Source: Smittia aterrima
Taxonomy: Eukaryota; Arthropoda; Insecta; Diptera; Chironomidae
Assembly (NCBI GenBank): GCA_033063855.1
Contig: CP093830.1
Span: 9,920,854-9,984,853 of the forward strand
Reading direction: 5' to 3'
DNA length: 64,000 nt
Part shown: positions 12,664-26,400 of the stretch, in pieces
How the letters are laid out: each line of letters opens with the position of its first letter
Numbering within the stretch: position 1 is the first letter of the stretch
Notes under the pieces: model-generated
What the model saw: only the letters and a program-made list of their open reading frames with translations
What the model was told of the DNA's origin: nothing
Database searches by the model: none
Position numbers and translations under genes: made by a program

Positions 12664-15438
12664 TGAACTGCGAATCGTCTTGCCAATTACGGTTTCGAGG
12701 CAAATCGCTTTCCAATTGCGTCCAATTGCTTATGATTTTCTCCGATTAGTGATGCAAAAGTTGCGATAATTGAAACTTGATTGAATAATTATCTTTATCT
12801 TGTTCTGAACTACAACTCTCAATGAATTAATGTTCTTGTTTGTAATAAAAAGTATGAAACTTTCTCTTCACATGAAGCAAAACATTTTCAAATATTTCTT
12901 TACATTTTGTGGTCGCACACAAAAAGCTTCGAGAACAAACAAGCAAATGCCTGACTTAACCAGAGGAATCTCCCCCATTAATGGATGAATGAAATACAAG
13001 AAAGCCGTTTAGGGAATTTTATTTATAGCGTGAGAATTAAACATGAAGACATTTGAGCGCCGTTTTCTTTCGCATGTAATTTCCCATCTCAATTGCTTTT
13101 CTCATTTTGAAACGATGATAAAGAGAAATGTTAATTTCGACTGAGAGTAGAAGAAAAAGTGGAAATCTATTCGTTTCGTTACGCAATCCTAAGTGAAGCG
13201 TCGAATTAAATGAGAGTTTAATAAAAAAAATAAAATTTGATAAGCCTCGAGCGTCTTCTATTCTTCAATTTTTTATGTCCTCAAGTTCTAGGAGGGAAAC
13301 GAAGAAAAACTCCTTGACGTTTCTTTAATTTGCATCAGGAAGAAGGAATGATTTTGAATTGATCTTGATTTATTTCGGGAAGTTAAAGTTCTTTTCGGTT
13401 TTGATGCTTGTAGCTCGAGAACAACTTGAGATGTTGAATAAGTAATTAATTAAATCTTATTATTCATCTCAAGTTTATGAGGATTTGATAAAATCTTTTG
13501 AGTGGAACTTAAGATTGTTACTCGATACACTTGCCGCGAAAATCGCTTGAAATTCTCATTATGAAGAAAATTGCTTAATCCAATGTTTCAGGAGCACTCG
13601 CGAATTTTTCCCATCAACGAATTATTTAGGGAAAGCCGCACAGTGAAAAAGTGTTTTGTGGTTAATCGCGTTTGATTAAACTTTGTTTCCCCTGTTGATG
13701 GTGGAGCTCTCGGAATTTTTTTATATCGTCGACAAGACGAGAGTGGCTGCTTATGATTTTCGAAACGATGAAGTATGCCACGCCGTTGCCACGCCGTGAA
13801 TTGAGAGTTTCAAAAGAATTTCGACAGCTTTGCACGCGAATCACGAACGATGCTCCCGCTCGTAAACATTTTGGCGGCGAAAGAGATGGAATTTCCAGAG
13901 CGCAACTTAAGAGTCTCGCAGATATTTCATGAAATATTGATTGAAAAGATTAAGCTGATAAAAAACTTTTGATTGTCGCTAAGACGCTATTCGTTCCCTC
14001 AAAAGCTTCTTACAAAGTCAAAGCTCAAAAGTAATCAACTTAAATTGAATCCCTCCAAGTTGTGCAACGAACATCTTATCAGGTGATCAAAGAACATTTC
14101 GATTTCTTTCCCTTTTCTTCGGCGAGACTTAAGACGCTTTAAAGAAAATCAAAGGCAACGAACATTCCATTTATTCATCTGAAGTCACAGATTAGTTGGA
14201 TAATTAAATTTTAATTGAAAGTTTTCCTCGTTCTATTCGAATGCTTTCGATTGAGATTTATAGTCGATTGTGTTTGCTTGCTTGAAATGCCAATCGAAAG
14301 GAATTCGAGTCTGGCAAATGGGCAGAGGAGTCATAGAACCAAATGAGATGGAATTTGAAAGGGAATTTTCTTTTAAAGCTCATAGTGAGAGGAAGGTTAA
14401 AGAATCTCACCCCATTCCGAGAAGGCTAAACATGAAAGTCAAACAGAAGTCTTTAACTTTTCGACTTCGAAGCTTTACGGAACTGTGAGTCCTCCCGAGG
14501 CTTTTTGACATGTCGAGAAATATGTTCTGCCTTATAATGAAGTTGTCTCGATGAACCCGTCCCGTTCAATTGTTGGCACAACAGGAATAAACATCTCGTT
14601 TAATTTAAATTTATGACTTTAAGTGACACATTTCAACGTCACATTTCGAGAGCTTGCTTCCGTGAGTTCTCGAGACGAGCGAGAGGCTGCAGATAAAAAA
14701 GTCCACGAACAATATTTTTCAAGATCTTAACGCTTAATGTACATTCTCACTTCGTGCGAAAACAAATGTAAAGCAGAAGGCGAACAAAAAAACTGACAAA
14801 CGTATTCAAATGTATGTAAATTCAAGAGGTGGTGGCTGCGAGAGCGGCACAAGCATGCTCTGAATATAAATTTTCATTCACATGTGGTTTTATGAGCATT
14901 TTCATTTTCCAACATCACAAGGAAGGAAGACGGAAGACGAAGCTTCGGAGATTAGAGGACAAGCATTCACTTTATGATGGCTCCAAGTATCAACCGACTT
15001 TTCTCATTTCACTTTGATCCACGTTCATAAATAAATCGAGAGCTCAAAACGTGAATAAATGGAAAAGTCAGATTTTAAATCTCATTAAACTTTCAATAGA
15101 ATCCGATTAATTTATCAGCTTGAAATTGTTTATGCTTCTTAATCGTTCGTCTTAATCGGAGCTTTTCTGAGAAGACTTTGATTAAACGATGCGTTAGAAC
15201 CTGCTGTCTTTAGCTTCCATGCAAATAATCAAGATCTCGTGACATTAATTTATGAGAGAACAATTCAGTTACCGCATGATCTACTTTCATTTTTTTTTCT
15301 TCTCTTCGATCAGCGTCGCTCGTTGATCATTTAACCGTGGCGCAAAGCAGAAAGCAAAGTAATTTGTGAAAGTGGTTATTCGGCAGTTCAAGTAAACGAA
15401 AACGCCAAACTGAACCAACAGCTTGATCTCATTGAAAC
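12664..15438. other. Intergenic, nothing recognised
   Basis: Apart from the likely 3' UTR and AATAAA (12844-12849) of the preceding small gene, I see only short, overlapping open frames typical of noncoding AT-rich DNA. Confidence 0.45.
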
Positions 15439-15510
15439 GCCGTGATCGTCTAGTGGTTAGGACCCCACGTTGTGGCCGTGGTAACCCAGGTTCGAATCCT
15501 GGTCACGGCA
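15439..15510 (+). tRNA. tRNA-His (anticodon GTG)
   Basis: A 72-base cloverleaf. The acceptor stem GCCGTGA (15439-15445) pairs with TCACGGC (15503-15509), followed by discriminator base A at 15510. The anticodon stem CCACG/CGTGG encloses the loop TTGTGGC, with anticodon GTG at 15472-15474. The T arm carries the canonical GGTTCGAATCC. No CCA is encoded and no intron is present. Runs of T follow from about 15531, suitable for RNA polymerase III termination. Confidence 0.97.
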
Positions 15511-17937
15511 TAAAAATGGAACATCTTTCCTTTTTGATATTTTTTTTTTGAAAATGAGTTTCTTGAAATAACTTTCCTTTAAGCTAATCAAGGCTTTCGT
15601 GACGTAATTTGTCAACATTTCTAACGAAAATGAAAAGCGACGTGGGCACTTAAGTAACGAGAAATAAATTTCCCTCAGATAGACGAAATTCATGTACGCT
15701 CGCAATATGCACACTTGACATCTTTTCCTCTCCAATGTGATTTGCTATTACCTGCTCACTCGCTAGCTGATGTGTTTGTTCGTCTGAAAATATTTCACTT
15801 CGCATCAAGAAAGGGAGAACGATGGGGGCAAAATGTATTTTTTTTGGCGCATGATGATGAAAGCTCGTGTACCATTGTGAATACGTCTGTGCGGAGCAGA
15901 GTATTAATGGAAATGTTAAGTGAGAGAAAATTATGGCGTAAATGTTTGAGCGAAAATGATGTGAAATGTGACATGCAAACAATAAAATTCAAAGGAAGCG
16001 TAGAAAGGAGAAGAACGTCTCAACAAAAGATAATCTCCCTACATAAATCACAATTCTTTCTTTCGTGTCAGATTGTATCCTTGAATTCGCATACGTCTCA
16101 TCCAGTTCTGTTTAATCATAGAGCATTAAAATAAACTTCAGAGACTCAGATATAAACAAGGTTGTTCTGTTGTTGTCTTGGTTAAGGAATTTGTAGCTGA
16201 AGACGATGTTTTAATGAATGTTTTCCGTTCGTGGGAAAGTTTTTATTTCTGATTCAGTGCCAAGAAGACTTTGTGTCACGAAGCGTCTTACGTGAGAGGA
16301 ACTGCAACCGAGACTTCCTGAAACACTGCAAACTTTTATTGTGGAAAGGCTTCTTTCACGTTGACGTCGCTCATGGTGAGAAGTGCTCATGTTGTGAGAG
16401 CACAAAAACTTTGAACATCAAACATAAGCTTGCTTCATGTTTAACATGATTCTTATGAGAGTTTAGTTTATTTTAGAAGCTGCCGTTGCCTGTTTTTCCA
16501 GCACAACTTCCGTGATTGTCAAACAAATTGCATGTTCGGAAAGCGCGCATGTTTGTCTCAATAGCAACGTTCAATAGCTTTTTCATCAATTTGCATAAAA
16601 CCATGATAGGTGAACCTTTGTTTACATTTTCAACGGATATCGATTGTTTTTGTTTGTTGTTGAATCAGGGAGATATTATTTAAGCTCTTTGAATAAATTT
16701 GACTTTGAGTGGCGTCAGTTTTATGACTGGAAAATTCTTAAATGAAGCGAGAAAGGTTCTCACACTGTTTGCTTATTTATCAGTTGAAAATCAGCACAAA
16801 AGACTCGAAAAGGATAGCATTACTGTTGTGTGAGAACAGAGAGCACGATATTCGAATCTAATCTTTGATATCCTCATGAATAATGCAAATCTTAAAAAAG
16901 CTTTCATTCCAAGAGAAGAAGATTTCCTTACGCCTTTCATCATCTTAATTTTACTTTAAATTGCCCGAAGCTTCTCGATTTTCATGTCGATTCGTTGAGC
17001 AAGGTGCTCGAGGATTTCTCTCAATGTAAAATTATTTTATTACCCGCGATAATCCACTCGGAGCTAAATTCATATAGATTAACATGAATTTATGAATTTT
17101 TTGCTTCGCTGAACTTTTACCATTACCGCAGCGTTTACTAAACTATTCAAATAATAATTTCAGGAAAGCTTCTTTCGGTGAAATTTCGTTACTGATACGT
17201 TTAAAAGTTTTTCAATTTTACTCCACTCTGGGAGCACAGGATCCGTCAAAGTTTTGATGAATAAAGTCAGCGCCTCAACTTCAAAGCTAAACGAGCTTGT
17301 TCATGTTAACCACAAGCTTTTATTCGGCAATTTAGGTTTACGGAACGTCTTATCTCAACAACCGTTCCCTTCGAATTTATTCGGAGATCGCAATCAAAAC
17401 GAGCTCTTATTAAAAATGTCTTGCAATTTTACCCTTTCTAAAATAAAACAAAGATTAAGGTCCTTTCGAAAAGGGTTCAATCACTGACTTAACAGCGGAC
17501 ACTTTTAATCAGGAAGCAAAGATAAAACGAAATGAACAATCTTTGAAAAAACACTTCAACTCAAAAGAGAGAATCGAAAGCCACACAATATAAAACAATG
17601 TCCGAAGAATTGAGATTTAAAAGTCCTGTGTTGTTGAGCATTCATTAGGAGTTTCTGAGAAGGGAAAGTTTTATCGTTTGACTTTGGGAAATGAGTTTGT
17701 CTAATTAACTCGATGAGAAGCCTTTTTCGAAATGAAATCTGAAAACCGAGAAAGCTCGTTAACTCATCCAAGAAGATCAGCGAGATTTTAAGATCTAAAT
17801 TGAAATTTCTAATAAAAGAAAACTTTGAATTATGTGAAACTGAATTTTAAATTAACTCGTTGAAAGTTTTCTAGTTTCAGAAAATATTTTTAGATTTAAT
17901 TTGGAAGAAGAAGAAAAAAAAGTTTAAACTTTAAACT
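15511..17937. other. Intergenic, nothing recognised
   Basis: Open frames around 15650-16134 overlap one another on opposite strands and show no family resemblance. This stretch lies between the tRNA and the left arm of the large inverted repeat. It contains no recognisable downstream exon for the truncated gene copy that would be transcribed into it. Confidence 0.45.
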
Positions 17938-19325
17938 GAACGATTACATAATCTTCCATCCATCGAAAAAGGTTTGCTCATCATTGCAATCGAGTTCAGC
18001 GAGATATTTGAAGCACTCCCGAAAAAGCCACAAAGGGACAGGAGATGATCCACCTTCGGGTTCGTCAGTCAAAAGCTCGCAAAGCATTTTCGTCGTCTCG
18101 TGAAAATTCTGAGCGCAAGAAGATTTAAATTAAAAATTGAGGGCAAAAAGGTTTTTCGAAAAATGAAACAAAAACAGCGGACTCAACTTGATTAATGGAA
18201 CCGACCATCACTGCCATCAGTTTAAGCCAGTGGACCTGAGGCCAGTAGAGCATCCTCGTTAGCGACAAGAATTTAAGTAATTCATCCTGCCAAGCGAGTC
18301 GAGAGAGGAGAAAAATCGAGAACAATTAAAACTGTTGCAGGACACAAAGGAAAGTCAGAGAGCTCTGACGTGATGAGTAATTCGCTGAAATGTCAGAAGA
18401 GTTAATGAAAACACTCAACAACTGTTACCTCGGGCAAGCATAATCCATTCCAGCGATGCTCTAGAATATCACGACGAACGAAGAATCCCTTGCCGACCTG
18501 TGATCGAAAAGAAATTAAAATCTTTTCCAAGTTAGCAGCTTCGTCGCCTCATTTTAATTGAACGACATGAGCCAACGATATCGTCCTCGAGATTAAAACA
18601 TGACATGCTTCAAACTCCTCACCTGACTCAACAACACCTTCAAGTAACCTTTGGTCAAACATCCGAAAACATTCTCGTGCTCATAGCGAGGCTTAACTGG
18701 TGGGAGAACGTCTAACGAGAGACATCGGAAATAAGCCGCAGACCAACGCAATAAATCGTAAGGCTGAGTTTTGAGTGCAGCTGCAAATAGAGAAGCGTCA
18801 TCGTTGTCAGGAAACATTTCATAACTTTTCATTAGTTAGCGTCATCACGCTCTCGACCACGTTTCGCTTTACTGCAAACTTCAATCAACATCAAATCAGA
18901 GTTTGACGCTAAAAGTTTCAAAGCTTTCCACTCAATTTCATGTCCAGAGCAGTTCGTCAAACATTCTCCACTCGAAAATGAAAATATTTGCGAAAAAAAC
19001 TTTGTTCGATTGAAATTTGCATTATTTGCTTTAATGAATTTCCCGCATGAACTTTTCTCATTGTGCTTGGTAAGAGTGAAAATGAAAAAAGCATTTTTTT
19101 ACCTTTCGCATATGTTTTCAATAAATTGAGATTTTTTCCGGGATCACGATTTGCTCCGAACAATACTTTTTAGACAAAACCATTTCCCGCTCGCTCCACT
19201 GCCCGAAAATTCTTTTTCAATTATTTTCAACCGGCCAGATGATGGATGATTCATTGAACAGCGAATTGTTCTCAGAACTATTTTCCGTAACTATTAGCAA
19301 ACAGCTTCTCGTTCTATTTTCAAAA
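17938..19325 (-). repeat. Left arm of a 1.39-kb inverted duplication
   Basis: The reverse complement of this segment matches 33056-34442 almost base for base, with nearly equal length (1,388 and 1,387 bases). Homology stops abruptly at both ends. The outer boundary lies just after a GTAATCGTTC stretch, inside what is intron 4 of the parent gene. The inner boundary lies at TTTTGAAAATAGAACG, read on the minus strand. The spacer between arms is 13,730 bases. The coding parts are nearly identical, while the far upstream part (the 19150-19325 side) has more substitutions. Confidence 0.96.
17944..18832 (-). CDS. Truncated ropporin-like duplicate (exons 1-4 only)
   Basis: A partial inverted copy of the gene at 33548-36321. 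Exons are 18832-18623, 18497-18429, 18286-18188 and 18108-17948, and every splice site is intact. Exons 1 and 3 translate identically to the parent. Exon 4 shows one silent change (GCC/GCT) and one replacement (DGRKIM in the parent, DGWKIM here). The duplication ends six bases inside the following intron, so exons 5-6 are missing. If the exon-4 donor is not used, ATTATG runs straight into TAA and gives a 180-residue protein covering nearly all of the ropporin-homologous region (RIIa domain included). About 490 bases of upstream sequence were copied too, so a promoter may be present. It could be a young short paralog or a dying pseudogene; no disabling lesion is visible. Confidence 0.7.
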
Positions 19326-20430
19326 TTGTTTGCGAATAATTTAAATCAGAAGTTGAAAATTACGAGAGCTTCCTGAAATAAAAAACTGAAAACAAATATT
19401 TCCTGAAATTTATTTTAAAAATTCATTACAATTGCTTAACATGACACTGATTGAACTTAGAACTTCCATCGGTCCTCAGGTCTCAATAACAATTTATTGA
19501 CTGCAAGTTTTATCGAAGTTGTAATCTTGTTTCACAAAATAAATTTATTTAAATTGTTATCCTTCGCCACGATCTGAACATCAAATGTTCGTTTAGACAG
19601 GAAACATTTGTCGCGTGACGATCTGAGAACTTTTAAAGTTTCTAGTCACACACGGAACGAAGCTAAAGAGACTAAAATTGTTACTGAATCAATACTTGAC
19701 ATTTCTCTCTTATCACGAAACAAAAAAACTTTTCAGAATTTCATTCTTTCACGAATGAGTGGAAACAACGGCAATAAATTACATCGCAATCCGTGATATA
19801 TATTTCCACGGTAACCATGCAGCTTTAATATTTATTTTGAGCCATGTGTGCTTTCCCAATTTCCTGCGGATTAATAAAAACAAACAAAGCTGGAACAAAG
19901 AGCGACGAGAAGAAATAAACTTTTGCAAATCAATTTGCTCCAATTTCTGCGCTTTTATTTCGAAAAGAAAGAATTTGTATCGCGTCGAGGCTAAGACAAT
20001 ATGTTGGAGATTTTACATTCACATTGACATCATCGAATTGTAAATCTATGCTTAGATGATAATTACTCTTTGATGGTTAGACTGATGAACAATTGTCTTG
20101 AGATATTATCTACAAACTTCTCTAAACTTTAATAAAATTAAAAAACTATTCTTCATTAAAAGTTGAAGATGAATTTCGGAAGAATTCGCAATCAATTTCC
20201 TGAAACTTTCTTTAATTGGATATTCAAACACAAGAGACTATGATGAGTTCTGTGAATGAATCTATACAAGTTTTTTGAGCTTTTGCAGCGAACGAGTTGA
20301 GAACAACATTGATTTAAAACTTCTCTACGTCTGACTTCACTTCAATTCTGGTAATTACGACTTTACAATTTGAAGCTATTTACAGTGAAAATAAGCGAAA
20401 GCCTTTTTACTATCGTCGATGTTCATGAAA
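19326..20430. other. Short intergenic stretch and likely beat 3' UTR
   Basis: This lies between the left inverted-repeat arm and the last coding exon of the minus-strand beat gene, so its right part should be that gene's 3' UTR. I see no other gene. Confidence 0.45.
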
Positions 20431-23400
20431 CTAACTGCTGCCCAACAGTTCTATCAGCTTAAAAAGCCATAAAGAAAATAGAGTCGAGAACAAATAAATC
20501 TTTGTTGAACATTGGCTTCTGACCGCATGACCCTTGCTGGCTGATCTCACTGAAACGAGAAAAGAGAATTTTGTAACGACGACTTCATTCAAATGTATTT
20601 AGAGCTCGTAATTGAAACATGAAGTGCAGGATGCGATGGAGACTAAGTGAGTACTTTTTCAATTATCCAACATTTAATTTTGCTGGAATTTTAAGAGCTT
20701 AGAGCTGATCAAACATTACGTAAGAGCTTTTTGGCCTGAGCTTGAGTTGAATTAAAACTTCGGACTCTTCTCTACATTGTTTGAGAACAATCCCTTAATC
20801 AGAATGGTTTCAAGCAAAAAAAAGTCTTGTCGAGTCAGCTTTTGAAGTTGTCTATCGACTTTGAACTTTTCTACATAATTAAAATAGTTTTCATATCGAA
20901 GCGGATTGCACATCTTTGTCACTCTAACTACGATAAGTTTTTAATCCTTTCCGGACAAAAGACGAAGAGGAGCGAAATGTCTCATTAAGATAGCGACTTT
21001 ATAATTAATTTCATTACTTTTGTCTGCCGTTGACTCGAATTCAACTCGGATAAAAATCTTCTCGAGGCGCACAAAGAGTTGCAGAGCAAAAAAAAACTTG
21101 TTGGGAACGAGGAGAAAGAATGGCGACATTTAAAAAGTTCTTTTCATGAAGTTCACTCCCATAGCTCAGCCATTAATACAGAAAATAACTGAAAGAAAAG
21201 CTTGCAAAATCCGTTGCGCATTATTTAGAACAAAAGAATTGTTTCCACGAGTCGCTCCTCGAACGGAAGGTGAGAGCGAATGTGATGCTGATGGCTTTAT
21301 CATGAGTTGAAATAAAGCGAGGATCCGTGAATGCGAAAAAATATTTCTAATGTATTGTTAACAGACTTTTTGTTTGGTCGCTGGTAATATTCTAATTAAA
21401 GTCAAAGCGAACAATTTAATTCTCTTGTTCATGAGACGATGAGACCAAGTTGCCAACATTCTAAAAAAACAATTTTCATACCTCTTTGAGGCAAAGGCTC
21501 TTTCCTTGTTGTCTCGAGTGGAGCTTCTGTGTAATCAGCGTAGAAAGTTCCCACTTCAGCTGTGCATCGGAGTATAAGTTGTCCGTTCACGAAATGAGAT
21601 GGCAGAATCTGCAAACAACAAAATCAGTTGAAGAGCTTCTTACGTTGCCTCAACATGAACAAACCTGAATCCTAAGATCCTTCGACGACCATAACAAATT
21701 GTCTTGTGTTTGATGGTAAACTGTTGGTTCATTTCCAACCTGCAAAGGAGCAAAGAAGTTTTCGTTAGAGAGCTTTTCTTCCAAATAGTTCAACTATGCC
21801 ATTAGTTTCAGGAAGCCATAAATTATCTGGCGCATTGAGAAGCGGAAATTGTGTTGTATCAAAGACGAGAGTCTCCTGCTTTTACAAGGCTTTTGTGGGC
21901 GACATGTTGTAGACATCAGTTGCACGATTTACTTCTTCCTTCCATTCTCAAATTGCGACACAGTCGTCTAGAGGCCGTTTGTGTCCTCGAGCTTTACACA
22001 AGTTTATCGCAAGTACACAACATGCTTTCAATATTTTCGAACTGAAAAGCACAAAATATGAAACTAAAAACTCTTGAGGCTCTGAAATATGAACGAACAG
22101 GGGACAGCAACTCAATTTAGTTCGTCGAAAGAAAAACGAAACAACTTGATATTGCTTTGATAAGCAGTCGAGGGTAACAGTTTGAATATCTTGTCAAAGA
22201 AAATTCTCATAAATTGTTGATGATGTTTTTGTCCTCATACATTCATATTCGTTTTCCATCTTGAAATTGATTTCGAATCTCGAAGAATCATTTTATGAAA
22301 AGTAATCAAATCAAATCTTTCATATGTTCCAACATTTCTTCTTTCAAAAGGAATTTCCATGAAATGTGAATCAGCGACGGAGGAGTCTGTCTCGGTGCTT
22401 CAGGAGCCAGGAAACTCTCAAGGACGCTTCTCGTAAAGAAACCGAAAAAACATGATTCACACACAAAAAAGTGTGGTTGATTTATATTACAAGCATAATG
22501 TGTTCAGGAATAAATCTTTTTTATGGAGAAAATGTCGCAAATGTAGTGGCATTTATCATTATTGCATCGTGTTATAAACATTTCGCCACGGTAATGGCTT
22601 TAAACGCAGCTTAATGATTATTGACGATGCGACCTTGTTCGAGAAAGAGTTTCAGCTGTGACGAGCTCAACGAACAATCCTTCGACGAAAAAAAAGCCAT
22701 TTCCTTCTACCGTCAAGCGTTTGATGAGAGCCATTTACAGCAAGAGGACCCAATAACGCGTAAGCATCAAACTTTAATATTGCGTTTAATGACTGTCGAG
22801 CTCCGATTCCAGACGAGAAGTGTCAGCGAAAAACCAAAGCAAGATGATACCGCGCACCAAAAAATAAATCTCGTAACTTTTTCATTTTGTTTTTTATTAC
22901 TTTTATAATGCGTTGTGCTTCTCGCCAAGATCGAGCAAACAACTGCTGTAATATATCATAACGCTGCGTTAAGCAACGACACTCGACTCTGTCCATAGCA
23001 AACAAAAAATAACTTCTCAACTGTCTTTTAAACAAAATTCTCTCGCTTTCGACACAAATCAATAGCTTCGTCGGCTTAGTCCGCAATCTTTAACAGCAAC
23101 GCAGATGATACAATAAGTCGGAAAAGCCGAAGCGAAGCAGAATGTCAATAAAAGAGATGAAAATCCCTCCAAGGGAATTGGCCTCGAATGGAATTAGATA
23201 AAAATTCTCGGGGACAATCGGAATATGATTGAAACTTTTATTTTCTTAATTCAACTTTGACGATTTTTTTATGTATCGTTTGAGTGGAGAGGCGAGAGGA
23301 GGTGACGATAGGAATGAGAGAACAATAAACTTGGAGCTTTTTTTTGTCTACCAATTTCTCTAGCTCTCAATTTCTTCTTTGCCGTTTATTCGTTTTGATA

Positions 23401-26400
23401 CGGAACGAAATCAATCGACATAACTAATCCCGCATAGATTTATTTCATCGGGATTGTTAAAAGAAATGTTTGGGCCCCTCCCCACCTATAAGCTTTATCC
23501 TGAGAGAAAGCACGATTTCACAAAACCAACGCACACAGTCTACGGATTGCTTTCAGCTAGAAATTGTTTTCCAATCGTTGAGACAAAAGATTCCCTTACA
23601 TTTCGAAAGATATTTCTCATCTAAGTCCATGGGATTTAGCAATCCTGGCATTAAATTAAATTTTTCGGAAAAACGAATGCCTTCGATACAAATTTCCCAT
23701 TTCACGTTTATCGAAAAGGTTTTCCTCTGCTGCTCTGTAGTTCAATCATGTTTCCGCTTCGTGTAAGAAAATCGACTTAAACGATTTGTTATCGTTCTCA
23801 GAGAGAAGGAGAGGAAGTAAGCGACTCGATGCAGCTTGATTCGTAATCCAATCATCGGCTTGCATTTCTCTCATCTTTACGTGTTTCATTGAAGTTTTAG
23901 TTAAGAAAGCTTTAGTTTAACAGCAGCTTTTCTTAATTTAGGACACTTTACGATAATAGTTTCGCTTTCGCTCGTTGCGTTCACTGTTTTTATTGCCTCT
24001 TGGCAATTTTTATTTCCTCTCATTATTGCCTTTGCTCGCTCCGATGAATTTATATTCAACAGACGAAATGGACGAGGCATTTTGTAAGTCGGAGCGATGT
24101 TCTTTACATAAGAGGGCTATCAAACATCGCATTTTTATGAGGCTCGCTTGTGCGGTCTGCCCACCGCACACACAACAATCGGATAACATGCCGGCAGCAA
24201 AGAAAACGAAATACCAATCGCCAGCTAATCGATACACAATCAAAATCATAGTTCAAACTCGCTCGAATGTTATTAAATGCCATAAATTGCCGGAATGGGA
24301 ATGCTGAATGAATATTAAGCTGGACAAGGATGAGGCTCATCTTATTCGCAGATGTAGGTTAAAAATAGTTCATGCTGGTGATTTAAAGGGATTTGTAAAC
24401 GTCCTCGACCGTCGAGTGAGACTGAGACAGATGTCTCGACTCGCCAAAGGAATTTATGAGGTGTTAACAGTGACGATAAATTAAATCCAGATAAAGCCTT
24501 CAACCGTCATCAACGAGATGAGAGATTATGTCATAGGTCGAGAAGTCAGAGGAGGCTTAATGCTGCACATGTCATTAAAAAAAAATAAAAATGTTTAACT
24601 TCTGCTTTTGAACGTGACTCTTCGCTGGGCAAATTAAAATGTTTATTTTTTCAGGATCAACATGATTATCATCTCATTCGCTCTTCTCAAGCAAACAAGC
24701 ATCGCATTCAAAATGGACACGAGTTGAAAATGAAACTATGACGACCTTAAACTCTTCAATCGTATTTGCGATACTCTCTTAATTGAAATGGCAATTGCAG
24801 TCCCGAAATTGTATTAAAATTTATTTGCAATCGAAACGAATTTATTTACTTTTCGCTCTTTATGTTTGGTCATCGAGTTCGTTTCAATTCGTCTGGAACG
24901 TGAGCGGTCGTCGAACAAATGATGAGCGAGCAAATTTCTCTTTCAATTTGAATTGGAAAAAAAATTGTTTTGATGGTTGCACGTGAGCTGAATGGCAAGC
25001 GGAGATCAGCTGGTCACGTCGGTCGATGTGGATTGGCATTAAGTCATAATGCAAAAGCACTTTGATGTGCTCCTCATTAGCAGTAGAAGCGAACTCTGCT
25101 CTAAAGCTATTTAGCTGCTGCCGAGGCGACAAATTGCAAAGCTTTCAAAATAAATCATTTGAGAGTTCTCGCAAACTATAATCCGGCAATAATTGCTCTC
25201 CTCGCTGTTTGTAATCGGCAATATTTGTGGCGCTTATTCCGATTCACGTTCCATCGATTGGCACAGCAGCGAATTAATTCACCGATACGAACTTTATTTT
25301 GATTTATGAACTTCTCCGAGTTATCAGAATCGCAAAATCATTTCGAATTAATTTGTGTTCAGCAATTTTTCGAGTACGCTGCCCGACAACAATTACTTAA
25401 AGCCACTGTCGGAACAATCGCGAAATGAATTCGCAATTGATATTCTCGACGTTAACCGTTAAATATATAAAAAAAATGTTCGGCTCGTTCCTCCCGTTTC
25501 GCATACAATTTAATGCAAAGCTGTCAAAGAGAAAGAGACAATTTTTCATTTTCAAATACGTGATTCTGTTCGCCGTGCAATATATTTGAGGAAGCGCAGT
25601 CTGTTTGTCTTGTCTCCCTTTCTGCCTCCCACTCGACACACAAGTGATATTAAATAATATTTAATCATCCGCAAATATTAAACTGGAACATAAGAGCATC
25701 GGATAAAAGAAACGAGTTGATTCAGTGCCAATATTGCATCGGATTAAATTTTGTTTGAGCAAGGATTTTATCGTCTCGCGATTCTACCTGCATAGATGGC
25801 TTGCTTGAGCGAGACATGAAACAGCAGCGCTGATATAATTTCATCTTTATCTCCGAGGACGACGTGCAGTCAATCGATGCGCATGAGAGAAGCTTGACAA
25901 AGAAAGCTCTTCAGTCAATTTGAATTCTACAATCAGCAAAGTGAATCGAAACATTCTTGTTTGTTCACAAATCATGACATTAAGATCTCAATCGAAGTTA
26001 ATTTTCAGAAAGTCGCTCGGTCTCGGAAAGGTGAGCGATTTAAAATCGATTTCTTGAAGCTTCTTTTGGCATTCAAAAGCTTTTAAGTTTATAAATAAAT
26101 GAAACAAGACGATTTTAAGCTTACAAAATACTCGACTGTTTAGAAACGAATAAAAGTCGCAAAAAAGTTGTGAGAGCTGTGACAGATTTTTGAGACTTTC
26201 CCTTTTGCCTTTATCTACAATTTCCTTGCGAACAAAAAAGCTTGTCATTCCAGTTGACAACTCTAACGACTTTCGAAACAAAATTAAGCTTTAATATGTA
26301 CCGAGGAGATCCTCTTGGCAAATAAATATAAAATTAGGCGAACTCTCTCAAGTAACAAAGATTTTCGTGTGTGCCTTGAAAGATCAGGCCAGTCGTCTAA

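Noticed and set aside
15650..16134. Overlapping 110- and 139-residue frames on opposite strands
   Set aside because: Mutually antisense, no family, no splice or signal context; chance openness.
18957..19163. Separate protein-coding frame shared by both arms (33196-33423 on the other side)
   Set aside because: It lies in the 5' flank of exon 1, differs by a frame shift between copies at its N-terminus and resembles no family; shared openness follows from the duplication.
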